A stretch of DNA of 64,000 bases from Allobosea sp. BK604 (GCF_004341515.1 NZ_SLZF01000010.1:186001-250000), one strand, 5' to 3'; numbered from the stretch's first letter, positions 1-10,302 are shown. Notes: a model not told the origin generated them from the sequence alone. Translations and numbers: made by a program.

Positions 1-610
1 CGCCGGCGGGCCAGGCGACCTGCGTGTTGACGCCGATCTTCTCGCGCCATTCCGGGCTCGCCTTGGCGAGGAAGTCGGTCCAGTTGAAGGTCGTGCCCGA
101 GCCGTCGGCGCGATAGATCACGTTGATCGAGGCGTCGGGCAGCTTGAGATCGGGGTTGACCGCCTTGATGGCCGGGTCGGACCAGGTCTTGATCTTGCCG
201 AGATAGATATCGGCAAGCAGCGCGCCGGTGAACTTGATCTGGCCGGCACTGATGCCGTCGATATTCACCACCGGGACGATACCGCCCATCACGATCGGGA
301 ACTGGATCAGGGCCGAGCGCTGCAGTTCCTCGGAAGAGAGCGGCCGGTCGGAAGCGCCGAACTCGGCGGCGCGCTGGGTGACGCGGACCTCGCCGCCGAG
401 CGAGCCGATCGGCTCATAGTCGACGCCGATATCGAGCGGGGTCATCTCGGCGCCATCCGACTTCACGACGCGATAGTTCTGCGCCCATTTGCCGATGACG
501 GGAAAGGCGAAGCTCGAGCCCGCGCCGGTGATCGGCTCGGCCTGGCCGGGAGCCACGGACGAGGCCAGAAGGGCGCCGGCGACAGCCAGCTTGGCCAAGA
601 GCTTCATCAT
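1..610 (-). CDS. pstS: Phosphate ABC transporter substrate-binding protein PstS (3' part outside window)
   Basis: Periplasmic phosphate-binding component of the high-affinity Pst importer. The visible N-terminal 203 codons begin with a signal peptide (MMKLLAKLAVAGALLASSVA, then Ala-rich up to PGQAEP). They continue with the PstS signature GAGSSFAFPVIGKWAQNYR, the SDRPLSSEEL segment and the downstream YRADGSGTTFNWTDFL motif, which together line the phosphate pocket in this family. Two adjacent ATGs (610 and 607) follow an AGGGAG ribosome site, and either could start. The gene runs off the left edge, so pstC/pstA/pstB cannot be seen. Family assignment is firm; the C-terminal half is unseen. Confidence 0.93.
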   Translation of the reverse strand, partial: MMKLLAKLAVAGALLASSVAPGQAEPITGAGSSFAFPVIGKWAQNYRVVKSDGAEMTPLDIGVDYEPIGSLGGEVRVTQRAAEFGASDRPLSSEELQRSALIQFPIVMGGIVPVVNIDGISAGQIKFTGALLADIYLGKIKTWSDPAIKAVNPDLKLPDASINVIYRADGSGTTFNWTDFLAKASPEWREKIGVNTQVAWPAG

Positions 611-734
611 TCTCTCCCTGCAACAACGTGGCCGGGGCGCCAGTCGGTAGACTTATTGCTATGGTCGAGCGGTGACGCTGCGATGACGGTTATGACAGCG
701 GCAACGGGGCGCATGCGGAAGAAATGCTTGCGCT

Positions 735-1607
735 TCAGCGCCTTCCGGTCGTCGCCAGGGCGATGCCGAGGAGAACCGCGCCGAGCCCGGCGATGATGTT
801 CCAGCCGATCGTCTCGCCGAGCAGCAGCGCGCCGGTGAGCGCGGCGACGACCGGGTTGACCGTAACCGAGATCGCGACCCGCGTCGGCGTGGTGCGGCCG
901 AGCGCGAAGGACCAGAGGAAGAAGGCAAGCGTGCTGCCGACGAGCCCGACATAGACGAAGGCGAGCCATTGCGCGGTGTCGGCCGAGCCCAGCCTTTGCA
1001 GTCCTCCACTCGCGGCGGAGATCGCGATCAGCGTGGCGGCGCCGACCGCGACGCCCATGGTCGTGAAGGTCACGGGGCCGGAGCGGGTGATGAGGGGCCG
1101 CGACCACACGCTGTAGAGCGCCATGCACAAGGCCGCGCCGATCATCAGCAGGTCGCCGTGCCAGGCATTGGCGGGTGCGCTGGCGAGGCCGGTCAGCAGG
1201 GCGAGCGCGACGCCTGCCATGGCGATGACGACGCCGAGCGATTTGCGCCGCGTCAGCGCCTCCACCTTGAGCAGCGCCGCGACGAGCATGGTGAGCAACG
1301 GCAAGGTCGACAGCGCCAGCGCCCCGCGTGCGGCGGTGGTGAAGATCAGCGCGGCATTGAACAGGATCGGGAACAGGCCGAAGAACAGCGCGCCCAGGCC
1401 CACGACGGCCGGCCAGTCGCGGCGCGGCGGCCAGGGCTGCCTCTGCCAGAGCGCGATCGGCAGTAGCCCGAGGAAGCCGATGCCGAAGCGCAGCGCTCCG
1501 AGCGTCATCGGATCGGTGGCGCCGACGACATAGCGTGTCGCCGCGACCGAACTGCCGCCGATTGCGCTCGACAGCATCGCGGCCAGCACGCCCAAGACCT
1601 CGTTCAT
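735..1607 (-). CDS. EamA/DMT-family membrane exporter
   Basis: A 290-residue integral membrane protein with about ten hydrophobic helices arranged as two EamA repeats (roughly residues 5-135 and 150-288). This is the drug/metabolite transporter fold. The repeat-ending segments GALLLGETIGW and GVVIAMAGVALALL are typical. The substrate cannot be read from sequence; family members export amino acids, metabolites or drugs. The ATG follows a GGAGG site at six-base spacing. It is transcribed divergently from a LysR regulator gene 91 bases away, a common arrangement in which the regulator controls the exporter; that link is inference. Confidence 0.88.
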   Translation of the reverse strand: MNEVLGVLAAMLSSAIGGSSVAATRYVVGATDPMTLGALRFGIGFLGLLPIALWQRQPWPPRRDWPAVVGLGALFFGLFPILFNAALIFTTAARGALALSTLPLLTMLVAALLKVEALTRRKSLGVVIAMAGVALALLTGLASAPANAWHGDLLMIGAALCMALYSVWSRPLITRSGPVTFTTMGVAVGAATLIAISAASGGLQRLGSADTAQWLAFVYVGLVGSTLAFFLWSFALGRTTPTRVAISVTVNPVVAALTGALLLGETIGWNIIAGLGAVLLGIALATTGRR

Positions 1608-1698
1608 CGAATCCTCCGCGATCGCATTGCCTGCTTGTGCCTTGAGCGGTACAAATCAGGGAATGGAATTTCCTGGATAAGCCCTATCAGGAAGCGTG

Positions 1699-2586
1699 AT
1701 GACCAGCGTTGCCGCGCTCGATCCCGATCTGCTGCAGGCCTTTCTCGCGGTGGCCGATCTGCGCTCCTTCACGCGCGCCGCCGCCAGGCTCAACCGCACG
1801 CAATCGGCCGTGAGCATGCAGGTTCGCCGGCTGGAGGAGCGGTTGGGGACGGAGCTGTTCCACCGCAGCACTGTTCATGTTGAGCTCAGCGCCTCCGGCG
1901 AGGCGCTGATCGGCTATGCCCGCCGCATCCTTGTGCTGGGCGAAGAGGCCGTCTCGCGCCTGCGCGAGCACGAGACGCAAGGTCATGTCCGGCTCGGCGT
2001 CATGGATGATTACGGCACCTTGCTCGTGCCGCCGCTGCTGGCGAGCTTCGCCGCGCTCTATCCGCGCATCCAGGTCGAGATGCAGACCGGCCTGACCGCG
2101 ACCATGCCGGAGCGGCTCGGCGAGGCCTATGATCTCGTCATCGCCATGCACCCGGCCGGGCAGGGCGGCGGCATCCTGCTCCGGCGCGAACAGGCGCTCT
2201 GGGCCGTGGGCGCGACACGTTCGGCCCTGGCGCAGGAGCCCCTGCCGGTCGCGCTCTATCCGCAGGGCTGCCTGTTCCGGAAATGGGCGACGGCTGCGCT
2301 CGATGCGGCGGGCCGGCCCTGGCGCCTCGCCTTCGTCAGCCATTCGCTGGCGGCGGTCGAGGCCGTCGCAGCGCAGGGGCTCGCGGTCACGGTGGTCAAA
2401 TCGGGCACCTGCCCGTCGAGCCTGCGCACGCTCACGCAGGCCGATGGCCTGCCGCCTTTGCCGGCGGCGGATATTCGCCTGCACAGGGCAAAGGGGCTGT
2501 CGCACCCTGCCGGCTTGCTGGCGGACCATCTGGCCGCGGCGCTTGCCGAAGCGCCGGCGCATCGGCATGTGCGCGCCGTTTCCTAA
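1699..2586 (+). CDS. LysR-family transcriptional regulator
   Basis: A 295-residue LysR-type regulator. The N-terminal winged helix-turn-helix covers about residues 5-65 (DLRSFTRAAARLNRTQSAVS, then RRLEERLGTELF). It is followed by the periplasmic-binding-protein-like co-inducer domain (from about residue 90, HVRLGVMDDYGT). Length is normal for the family. The ATG at 1699 is preferred over the GTG three bases earlier because AGGAAG lies at good spacing. It is divergent from the DMT exporter, the likely target. The inducer is unknown. Confidence 0.9.
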   Translation: MTSVAALDPDLLQAFLAVADLRSFTRAAARLNRTQSAVSMQVRRLEERLGTELFHRSTVHVELSASGEALIGYARRILVLGEEAVSRLREHETQGHVRLGVMDDYGTLLVPPLLASFAALYPRIQVEMQTGLTATMPERLGEAYDLVIAMHPAGQGGGILLRREQALWAVGATRSALAQEPLPVALYPQGCLFRKWATAALDAAGRPWRLAFVSHSLAAVEAVAAQGLAVTVVKSGTCPSSLRTLTQADGLPPLPAADIRLHRAKGLSHPAGLLADHLAAALAEAPAHRHVRAVS

Positions 2587-2587
2587 A

Positions 2588-2632
2588 GCATTTTCGAGCG
2601 AAGTGGCCCCCCGGTTCGAGTGAAGAAAATGC
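2588..2632. repeat. Short palindromic intergenic repeat
   Basis: Eight-base arms GCATTTTC (2588-2595) and GAAAATGC (2625-2632) enclose an internal GCGAAGTGG ... CCGGTTCGAGTGAA segment, just after the LysR stop codon. The form resembles the abundant palindromic extragenic elements of rhizobial genomes. That resemblance is from memory; a genome-wide count was not possible. Confidence 0.6.
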
Positions 2633-2725
2633 GTCAACACAAATAGATAGAGCATTTCGCCAGATCGAGATCATTTTAGTGATCCAGCCAAATCGGACTT
2701 AAGCGGCTTTTGGCAGGACAGGGAC

Positions 2726-3484
2726 ATGTCCGATGTCCAGAGCTTGCGCTCCTCGATCAAGACCACGGCGTCATATGGCCCGTTCCGGTTGCTCGAGGCT
2801 GTGCCCTGGCTGATGCTTGCCTCCTCCATGCGCTTTGTCGCCTATGGCGGCGGTGTTCTGGCTATCCCGGCGATCATTGTCGCCAATCTCGCTCTGCTGC
2901 TGGCCTTCATCATCGTGGTCTGGCGCATGGTCAGGTTCAGCGGCGGGCGCAGCGGCCTTGGCGAACTCGGCCTGCGCGATCAGCTGGCGATGGCGCGAAC
3001 CGTGCTCTTGCCCGTCTTCGGAATGCTCGCTCTGGCGGCAGCTCTCGCCAGCCTATCGGGCGGCTTCGTTCACCCGCACGTCTTGATGCTGGGATTCGAC
3101 GCGATCGCTTTTGACCAGGTCACCGATATCGGCCGTCTCTGGAGCGCCATCGTCGCCGCCGTCATGCTGATCATGGTGCTCCAGGTCGACGGTGAGGCCA
3201 GGCCCAGCTTGTGGCGAGCCCTGCGCGAGCTGGCATGGCGTTGGCGCAGGCTGGTGCCGGCGATAGCGATGGTTACGGCCGCGCATATGCTGCTTCACCC
3301 GGTCCAGGGCGTTTTTCGCCGTCTGGTCTACGAGTTCATGTTGCTCGATGGCGTTTCCAATGGCCTGAAACTCTTCGCATATTTCAGCTTCGTGTTTTCC
3401 TTCGCGTCGATCCGCCTGTGGCTGACCATCGCGATCCTGGTGCTTGCCCTGCGTCGGTCCCATCAGCAGCTGCCGCCCCGCTAG
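2726..3484 (+). CDS. Multi-pass membrane protein of unknown function
   Basis: A 252-residue protein that I do not recognise. It has about six hydrophobic segments (near residues 25-45, 48-67, 90-110, 133-150, 173-190 and 215-245) separated by short Arg-rich loops, so an inner-membrane location is likely. The segments RRLVYEFMLLDGVSNGLKLF and SIRLWLTIAILVLALRR precede the C terminus. The ATG has an AGGGA site five bases upstream. It stands alone on the plus strand between two palindromic repeats, with no operon partner. Function is open. Confidence 0.75.
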   Translation: MSDVQSLRSSIKTTASYGPFRLLEAVPWLMLASSMRFVAYGGGVLAIPAIIVANLALLLAFIIVVWRMVRFSGGRSGLGELGLRDQLAMARTVLLPVFGMLALAAALASLSGGFVHPHVLMLGFDAIAFDQVTDIGRLWSAIVAAVMLIMVLQVDGEARPSLWRALRELAWRWRRLVPAIAMVTAAHMLLHPVQGVFRRLVYEFMLLDGVSNGLKLFAYFSFVFSFASIRLWLTIAILVLALRRSHQQLPPR

Positions 3485-3552
3485 CGCATCGGCTCGAAGA
3501 GCGGATTGCAGCCTTCGGAAAAGCCGATGCGAAAACAAGAAGTCCGATGATC
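3484..3552 (+). repeat. Interspersed palindromic repeat, copy A
   Basis: Perfect ten-base arms CGCATCGGCT (3485-3494) and AGCCGATGCG (3522-3531), followed by AAAACAAGAAG and TCCGATGATC. The first 59 bases match, without gaps and in inverse orientation, the sequence 10951 down to 10893 (49 of 59 identical by hand count). The TCCGATGATC tail recurs at 10870-10861. It therefore belongs to a repeat family with at least two members in this window. Confidence 0.8.
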
Positions 3553-3635
3553 CAAGGCAGCCCTGCGCCGGCTGCGTCGCCGCAGGTCGATAATGCGGCT
3601 TTTGTCGAGGGCGCGGGCACGTTAAGCCGCAGCGC

Positions 3636-4760
3636 ATGACAACCGATTTCAGTTTCCACCTGCTCGGGCGCGACGGCGCGGCGCGTACCGGCGAGATCCG
3701 CATGCCGCGCGGTGTGATCCGCACCCCAGCCTTCATGCCGGTCGGCACCGCCGCGACGGTCAAGGGCATGTATCCCGAGCAGGTCAAGGCGCTCGGCGCC
3801 GATGTCGTGCTCGGCAACACCTATCACCTGATGCTGCGCCCGGGCGCGGAGCGTATCGGGGGCCTGGGCGGCCTGCACAAGTTCATGAACTGGCCGCACC
3901 CGATTTTGACCGATTCCGGCGGTTTCCAGGTGATGTCGCTGGCGCAGCTCAGGAAGCTGACCGAGGAGGGCGTCGCCTTCCAGTCCCATATCGACGGCTC
4001 GCGCCACATGCTCTCGCCCGAGCGCTCGGTCGAGATCCAGAACCTGCTCGGCTCCGACATCGTCATGCAGCTCGACGAATGCGTCTCGCTGCCCTGTGAG
4101 GACAAGGTCGCAGAGAAGGCGATGCGCCTGTCGCTGCGCTGGGCCGAGCGCTGCAAGGCGGCCTTCGGCAACCCGGCGGGCAGGGCGCTGTTCGGCATCG
4201 TCCAGGGCGGTGCGGTGCCGGCGCTACGCGTCGAGAGCGCAAGGTCGCTCGTCGAGATGGATTTCAAGGGCTACGCCATCGGCGGCCTCGCGGTCGGTGA
4301 GCCGCAGGAGATCATGCTGGCGATGATCGAGACGGTCGAGCCGCATCTGCCCACCGACAAGCCGCGCTATCTCATGGGCGTCGGCACGCCCGACGATCTC
4401 GTCGAGTCGGTCAGTCGCGGCATCGACATGTTCGATTGCGTGATGCCGACGCGGGCCGGCCGCCATGGCCAGATCTTCACCCGCTTCGGCCGGATGAACC
4501 TGCGCAACGCCAAGCATGCCGATGATCCGCGCCCGATCGACCCGAAGTCGAGCTGCCCGGCCGCCAATTCCTACGCGCGCGCCTATTTGCACCACCTGGT
4601 CAAGGCCGACGAGATGCTCGGCAAGATGCTGCTGACCTGGGTCAATCTTGCCTATTACCAGGAGCTGATGGCCGGCCTGCGCGGGGCCATCGCCGAGGGA
4701 CGGCTCACGGATTTCGTCGCGCAGACCAAGGAAGCCTGGGCGCGGGGCGAGGAGGCATGA
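3636..4760 (+). CDS. tgt: tRNA-guanine transglycosylase (queuine tRNA-ribosyltransferase)
   Basis: Exchanges guanine-34 for preQ1 in tRNAs with GUN anticodons, the committed step of queuosine modification. The 374-residue TIM barrel carries the general base D93 in LTDSGGFQV, the substrate loop GIVQGG (187-192), GGLAVGE (216-222) and the nucleophile region [12 protein letters not shown] with D264. The C-terminal zinc site is unusual: aligned to the CxCxxC...H pattern of E. coli and Zymomonas enzymes, the ligands read S305, C307, A310 and V336, so only one of four remains. All barrel catalytic residues are kept. queF and queA are elsewhere in the window, so the pathway is present though not clustered. 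Confidence 0.96.
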   Translation: MTTDFSFHLLGRDGAARTGEIRMPRGVIRTPAFMPVGTAATVKGMYPEQVKALGADVVLGNTYHLMLRPGAERIGGLGGLHKFMNWPHPILTDSGGFQVMSLAQLRKLTEEGVAFQSHIDGSRHMLSPERSVEIQNLLGSDIVMQLDECVSLPCEDKVAEKAMRLSLRWAERCKAAFGNPAGRALFGIVQGGAVPALRVESARSLVEMDFKGYAIGGLAVGEPQEIMLAMIETVEPHLPTDKPRYLMGVGTPDDLVESVSRGIDMFDCVMPTRAGRHGQIFTRFGRMNLRNAKHADDPRPIDPKSSCPAANSYARAYLHHLVKADEMLGKMLLTWVNLAYYQELMAGLRGAIAEGRLTDFVAQTKEAWARGEEA

Positions 4761-4800
4761 GCCTCGCTCCTGCCTCTGCGACTGGAACCCGGCTGCCGAG

Positions 4801-5601
4801 ATGATCGACCCCTGGCTTCTGATGCTGCTGCTCAAGATGGCGGTGGCGGCGTCGATCGTCGTCGGCTGCTCCGTGCTGGCGGAGCGCACCGGTCCGCTGC
4901 TCGCCGCGATGATCGCGACGCTGCCGATCTCGGCCGGGCCGGTCTATGTCTTCCTGGCGATGGACCACGACGCGGCCTTCCTCTCGGCCGGCGCGCTCGG
5001 CAGCATGAGCTCAAATCTCGCCAATGCCTGCCTCTCGCTGGTCTATGTGCTGCTGGCGCAGCGTTTCGGGGTGATCGTCAGCCTCGGCGCCGGGCTCATC
5101 ACCTGGGGCAGCGCCGTCACCGTCCTGCGCGAGCTGGCGCCGCCCTTCCTCGTGCTGCTCGTGCTGACGATCGCCGGCTATTCCTCGCTGCACCTGATCT
5201 TCAAGCCTTACCTCGCGTCCCGTCCTGCCAAGCCGCCCGGCCGGCTCTGGTACGTCATCCCGCTGCGCGCCGCGGCCGTCGCCACCTTGACCGGCGTCGT
5301 CACCACCTTGAGCGCCAAGGTCGGGCCGGCCTGGTCGGGCGTTCTCGCCGCCATGCCGCTCGTGCTGTCGAGCCTGATCGCGATCCTGCATAGCCGCATG
5401 GGCGGTCCGGCGAGCGCTGCCGTCATCGCCAATAGCGCGCTCGGCCTGCTCGGCTTCGGCCTCGGGCTGGGGACGCTTCACCTCACGGCCGTGCCGCTCG
5501 GCTCCTGGCTGGGGCTGGGGCTCGGCCTTCTCGTCTGCGTCGTCTGGAACCTCGCGCTGATGGCGCTAGCGCGGCGCAAGGCGCGCCGGCCGGCGCCATG
5601 A
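4801..5601 (+). CDS. Conserved-looking multi-pass membrane protein, unknown function
   Basis: A 266-residue, strongly hydrophobic protein with about eight membrane segments and a C-terminal basic tail (ARRKARRPAP). The two halves are similar in style: each has an xxGPxLAAMIATLPISAGPV- or PAWSGVLAAMPLVLSSL-type helix, suggesting an internal duplication of a transporter-like fold. I cannot name the family. It starts 40 bases after tgt on the same strand and may be co-transcribed. Its 3' end overlaps the convergent DMT gene by 36 bases. Confidence 0.78.
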   Translation: MIDPWLLMLLLKMAVAASIVVGCSVLAERTGPLLAAMIATLPISAGPVYVFLAMDHDAAFLSAGALGSMSSNLANACLSLVYVLLAQRFGVIVSLGAGLITWGSAVTVLRELAPPFLVLLVLTIAGYSSLHLIFKPYLASRPAKPPGRLWYVIPLRAAAVATLTGVVTTLSAKVGPAWSGVLAAMPLVLSSLIAILHSRMGGPASAAVIANSALGLLGFGLGLGTLHLTAVPLGSWLGLGLGLLVCVVWNLALMALARRKARRPAP

Positions 5602-6501
5602 GGCGACGAACAGCCCGGCGATGATCAGGACGATGCCGCCGATCTGAAGGCCGCTCGGGATCTCGCCCAGCACCGGGATGGCCATCAACGTCCCGGTGAC
5701 CGGGATCAGCGGAGGGAAGCGCCCGACCACGGACGCGCCGAGCACATGCGCGGCCCAGCCCCAGATCCACAGGCCGATGATGACGTTGAGGACGCCCTGG
5801 TTGAAGGCGTGGAAGAGCAGCACCCACCAGGGCGCGATGTCGAAGCCGCGGAAGAACAGCAGGGCGTAGAGCGGCAGATAGGCCATGGACAGCACCGAGA
5901 CGATGGCCGTCGCGCCCAGCCCGTCGATCTTCCAGCGCTGGATCATCAGGGGATAGAAACCCCAGAGTAGCCCGACGCCGAGGAAGAACAGGTCGCCCTT
6001 CAGCGTGTCGTTGGCGCCGGTGCTGCCGGAAATGGCGAGGCAGAGCAGCCCCGCCACCACCCCGGCGATGCCGATGACGAGATTGCGGGTCAGCGCGGCG
6101 CCGAACATCAGCACGCTGCCGACGATGCCGATCACCGTCACCGTGCCGGGCCCGATCGTCGCGCCATGCGCGGCCGGCGCCAGGGTCAGCCCCGTCAGCA
6201 TCAGATAGGTCATCGGGAAGCCGCTGCTGATCGCCAGGAACAGGCCGCGACCCCAGCCGACGCCACCGCAATTGCCAAGGCCGCCCCGCCTGAGGAAGAG
6301 CGGCAGCAGCAATGGCCCGGCGGTCACGAAGCGCAGCGCCAGCAGATCATGCTGACTCAGCCCGTGCTGTACGGCATAGCGACTGATGACGAAGTTGGAA
6401 CCGTAGATCAGCACGCTGAGCAGCATGCCCGCCACGGCGAGGCGCCAATGCAGGCGGTATCTGCTCTCGTTGAGCGGCGAATTTTCAGCGAGCGCGTCCA
6501 T
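5566..6501 (-). CDS. EamA/DMT-family membrane transporter
   Basis: About ten membrane helices in two EamA repeats mark it as a drug/metabolite transporter (for example LSVLIYGSNFVISRYAVQHG at the start of repeat 1 and GTLMAIPVLGEIPSGLQIGG near the end of repeat 2). The ATG at 6501 (311 residues) gives the usual short cytoplasmic N terminus. An in-frame start at 6594 would add 31 residues of poor quality. The last 36 bases overlap the opposite-strand membrane protein tail to tail. The substrate is unknown, and it is only distantly similar to the DMT protein at 735-1607. Confidence 0.85.
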   Translation of the reverse strand: MDALAENSPLNESRYRLHWRLAVAGMLLSVLIYGSNFVISRYAVQHGLSQHDLLALRFVTAGPLLLPLFLRRGGLGNCGGVGWGRGLFLAISSGFPMTYLMLTGLTLAPAAHGATIGPGTVTVIGIVGSVLMFGAALTRNLVIGIAGVVAGLLCLAISGSTGANDTLKGDLFFLGVGLLWGFYPLMIQRWKIDGLGATAIVSVLSMAYLPLYALLFFRGFDIAPWWVLLFHAFNQGVLNVIIGLWIWGWAAHVLGASVVGRFPPLIPVTGTLMAIPVLGEIPSGLQIGGIVLIIAGLFVASWRRPARLAPR

Positions 6502-6665
6502 GCCCCGATTAATCCCGCACTGCACAAGAGCGGTAGGGGCTGGGTTGCATGACCCTATGGCGCTCATGGCGGAGCCCGTCCGAAACCGCCGCAATTGCTC
6601 CCCGGCCGCGCCATTTTGCCGCCCACAGCCTCGGGCTTGCTGCGCTCACGATTGAGGGAGTGCCC

Positions 6666-7328
6666 ATGTTCGACCATAGGTTTTCGGCGCCGATCGCCCG
6701 GACCCTGCGCAGGTTCGGCGGCCAGGTCGCCATATCCGTGGCAGCCTCGACCGCAGCGGCGGGGATCCTTGCCTTCCCGGACTTGCTGACCTCGCTCTCC
6801 GGCGAGCGCGCCGCCACGGCGATCCAGCTTCCGGCTACATTTGCCGAAGCCGGGCTCGACGTTGTCGGCGGCAAGTTCACCCAGCGCCATGGTCAGCCGG
6901 GACTTGCGGCTGAGGAGACGCCGAGCCGAGGCCTCGCCATGCCGGCGACTCTGATGATGCCGATGGCCGTCGCCTGGAATGCTCCGCCACCTGCCAGGCA
7001 GGAGGCGGTCGCCGTCGCCGCGCTGCCGGCGCGCACGGCGCAAGCCAGCCCGGCAACACGAACCAGCGCCAACGCCTCGCGCGAGCGCAGCCATGCCCCC
7101 GCTGGACAGCCCCTGCAGATCGCGGCGGTGCTTCAGGCGGTCCCTATCGTCGCACGAGCCGAAGAGTCCCGCGACACGACGACGATCCTCGGCGTGCCGC
7201 TGCCGCAGAGCGTCACACGCGCCGGCAGGGCGATCGGCGGGGCAGTCGACGCCGTTGGCTCGGCTGGAACCTGGACTGTTTCGGCCGCATCGAGCCTGCT
7301 GCCGAGCTGGGGCAGCTCGGCGCGCTGA
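6666..7328 (+). CDS. Hypothetical Ala-rich protein with N-terminal hydrophobic segment
   Basis: I do not recognise this 220-residue protein. After a basic N terminus (TLRRFGGQ) it has one hydrophobic stretch (about residues 19-37, VAISVAASTAAAGILAFPDLL-like) that could be an uncleaved signal or anchor. The rest is low-complexity and rich in Ala, Pro and Thr. The last 50 residues (GVPLPQSV, then AGRAIGGAVDAVGSAGTW) are glycine-rich and may be amphipathic. The ATG at 6666 has a strong GAGGGAG site five bases upstream, which supports a real gene over the longer frame opening at 6549. Confidence 0.6.
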   Translation: MFDHRFSAPIARTLRRFGGQVAISVAASTAAAGILAFPDLLTSLSGERAATAIQLPATFAEAGLDVVGGKFTQRHGQPGLAAEETPSRGLAMPATLMMPMAVAWNAPPPARQEAVAVAALPARTAQASPATRTSANASRERSHAPAGQPLQIAAVLQAVPIVARAEESRDTTTILGVPLPQSVTRAGRAIGGAVDAVGSAGTWTVSAASSLLPSWGSSAR

Positions 7329-7352
7329 CGCGCGCTTCGCCTTGGCGATGCG

Positions 7353-8669
7353 TCAGGCGAGCACTTCGTCGAGCCAGTCGAAGATGCGAAGGTCGCGAAG
7401 TCCGTAGGCCATGGGCTCGCAATGGAGATCGCCGCCGCCGCTGTCCGAGAACGAGACCAGCGCCTTCGGTGCCTTCAGCATCTCGAACAGCTGTTGCGAC
7501 TGCCCGGGCCAGAAGGCTTCGTTCGCCGGAGCGGTCACGAGCATCGGGCAGGTGATCTGGCCCGCCACATCGGCGAGGCGATAGTCCATCGTTGCCTTGA
7601 ACGTATCGAAATAGGATTCGAAGCCGTAGGGCCGCATGCGGAAGCCGAGCGCGGTCTTGGCAGCGGGATCGAGTGCCTTGGCCATGATGGCGTCGAACTC
7701 CGCCTTGCGGCCGGCCGCGATCAGCTCGATCAGCGGCTTCGGCAGCGCGGCGGTCCAGGAGGTCGAGACGTCGACGAGGCCGGGATCGGCGATGGCCGCC
7801 GCGATCCGCTTCTCGAAAGCCACGGCCCGCGGAACCCAGTAGCCGCCCTGGCTGATGCCGAGCAGGGCGATGCGCTTCGGATCGACCTCGCTGCGGGTGA
7901 GGGCGTAGTCGACCACCGGGCTAATGACCTTCTCCCAGTCGGGCCGGAAGAACAGTTTCTGCTTCCACAGAGCGTAGCCCTGGCCCGGGCCGTCGAAAGT
8001 CAGCATGTCGTAGCCGCGTGCCAGCGCGGCGAAGCCGCCCAAAGTCAGCATGTCCAGCAGTGAGCCGTCGCTGCCATTGTTCATGATCAGGAGGGGCCGC
8101 CTGCCAGGCGCTCCCGGCGCCCGGAAGTAGTAGCCGCGCAGTTTCACGCCTTCATAGGGAATCTCGACCGGCTCGCCGGGGACCTGGAACAGCGCGATGG
8201 CGCTCGTCCAGCAGGCGTCGAGCCGCTCCCAGGTCGGGAGGAACCGGCTCGGATCGGCGGAGCCGTCGACGAAATAGGTCGCGCTGTCATAGTAGTTCTG
8301 CGCCCAGAGATAGGCCTGCCTTGCGCTTTCCTTGCGTCCCTTCGCAAGAGATGCGTCGGCCAGCGCGCTCGCCTCGTCGCCGGCCGCCTTGAAGGCCTGG
8401 AATGCGCCTTCGAAATCGCCGTCCCGAACCTGTCGGGTCAGGTACAGGACCTTGCCGGGATTTCCGCCCTGATGATAGGCGCGGCCCAGCGCGGTGAGAA
8501 ACACGTATTCGAAGGCCGAGTTCTTGAAGAAATAGGTCGTCTGATGCGCGGCCCGCGGCGTGGTCGGCATGCTGTCCGTGCCCTGCGCATCGGCCGTGGC
8601 CGAGTGCAGCCCCGATGCCATCGAGGCCACGACGAGGCCCAGCGTGAATTGCTTGCGATCGATGTCCAT
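7353..8669 (-). CDS. Exported alpha/beta hydrolase (FrsA/DUF1100-like)
   Basis: A serine alpha/beta hydrolase of about 438 residues. A hydrophobic signal with an Arg-Lys pair (DRKQFTLGLVVASMASGL) suggests export. It is followed by a helical N-terminal domain (to about residue 165), then the hydrolase core: NNGSDGS oxyanion region, DGPGQG (near 228-233), nucleophile elbow GISQGG (Ser about 275 counted from the upstream ATG) and a C-terminal Asp/His region (SDSGGGDLHCEP). The two-domain layout recalls 2,6-dihydroxypseudooxynicotine hydrolase and related C-C hydrolases; the substrate is not predictable. The ATG at 8669 has GGAT at better spacing than the ATG at 8675. Confidence 0.83.
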   Translation of the reverse strand: MDIDRKQFTLGLVVASMASGLHSATADAQGTDSMPTTPRAAHQTTYFFKNSAFEYVFLTALGRAYHQGGNPGKVLYLTRQVRDGDFEGAFQAFKAAGDEASALADASLAKGRKESARQAYLWAQNYYDSATYFVDGSADPSRFLPTWERLDACWTSAIALFQVPGEPVEIPYEGVKLRGYYFRAPGAPGRRPLLIMNNGSDGSLLDMLTLGGFAALARGYDMLTFDGPGQGYALWKQKLFFRPDWEKVISPVVDYALTRSEVDPKRIALLGISQGGYWVPRAVAFEKRIAAAIADPGLVDVSTSWTAALPKPLIELIAAGRKAEFDAIMAKALDPAAKTALGFRMRPYGFESYFDTFKATMDYRLADVAGQITCPMLVTAPANEAFWPGQSQQLFEMLKAPKALVSFSDSGGGDLHCEPMAYGLRDLRIFDWLDEVLA

Positions 8670-8872
8670 GGGCATGATCCGATTGTCTTGCGGGACAAGA
8701 TTACCCAGCCTGGTCGTAAGAATTGACGCCGCTGTGACAGGACGAAAACGCCCGGCACACGACTTTATCTACGAGGGTGCCGCTGGGAAAGCCCGTTCTT
8801 ACGCGGGGAAGGCGAGGGCGCTCGCCGACCTTCAAGACAATTAGAAGATCAATTGAGAAGAGCTGATAGCAT

Positions 8873-8936
8873 CGATGCCGGCCTTGTCGGGCCGGCATCG
8901 TCAAGTGCCATCTGGAGCGATCCGAGATCGCTCCAG
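8873..8936 (-). terminator. Two adjacent strong hairpins downstream of eno
   Basis: On the minus strand these are the first structures after the eno stop. Hairpin 1 has 11-base perfect arms CTGGAGCGATC (8912-8922) and GATCGCTCCAG (8926-8936) with a 3-base loop. Hairpin 2 has arms CGATGCCGGCC (8873-8883) and GGCCGGCATCG (8890-8900) with a 6-base loop. Neither is followed by a T run, so they may protect mRNA ends or assist Rho rather than act as intrinsic terminators. Confidence 0.55.
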
Positions 8937-8961
8937 TTCAGCCAGATAAGGGCTACGCGGC

Positions 8962-10302
<1,341 letters not shown>

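Noticed and set aside
8873-8936. Reading the two hairpins after eno as a riboswitch for the downstream hydrolase gene
   Set aside because: No conserved riboswitch core or covarying pattern is visible; simple perfect inverted repeats fit a 3'-end role better.
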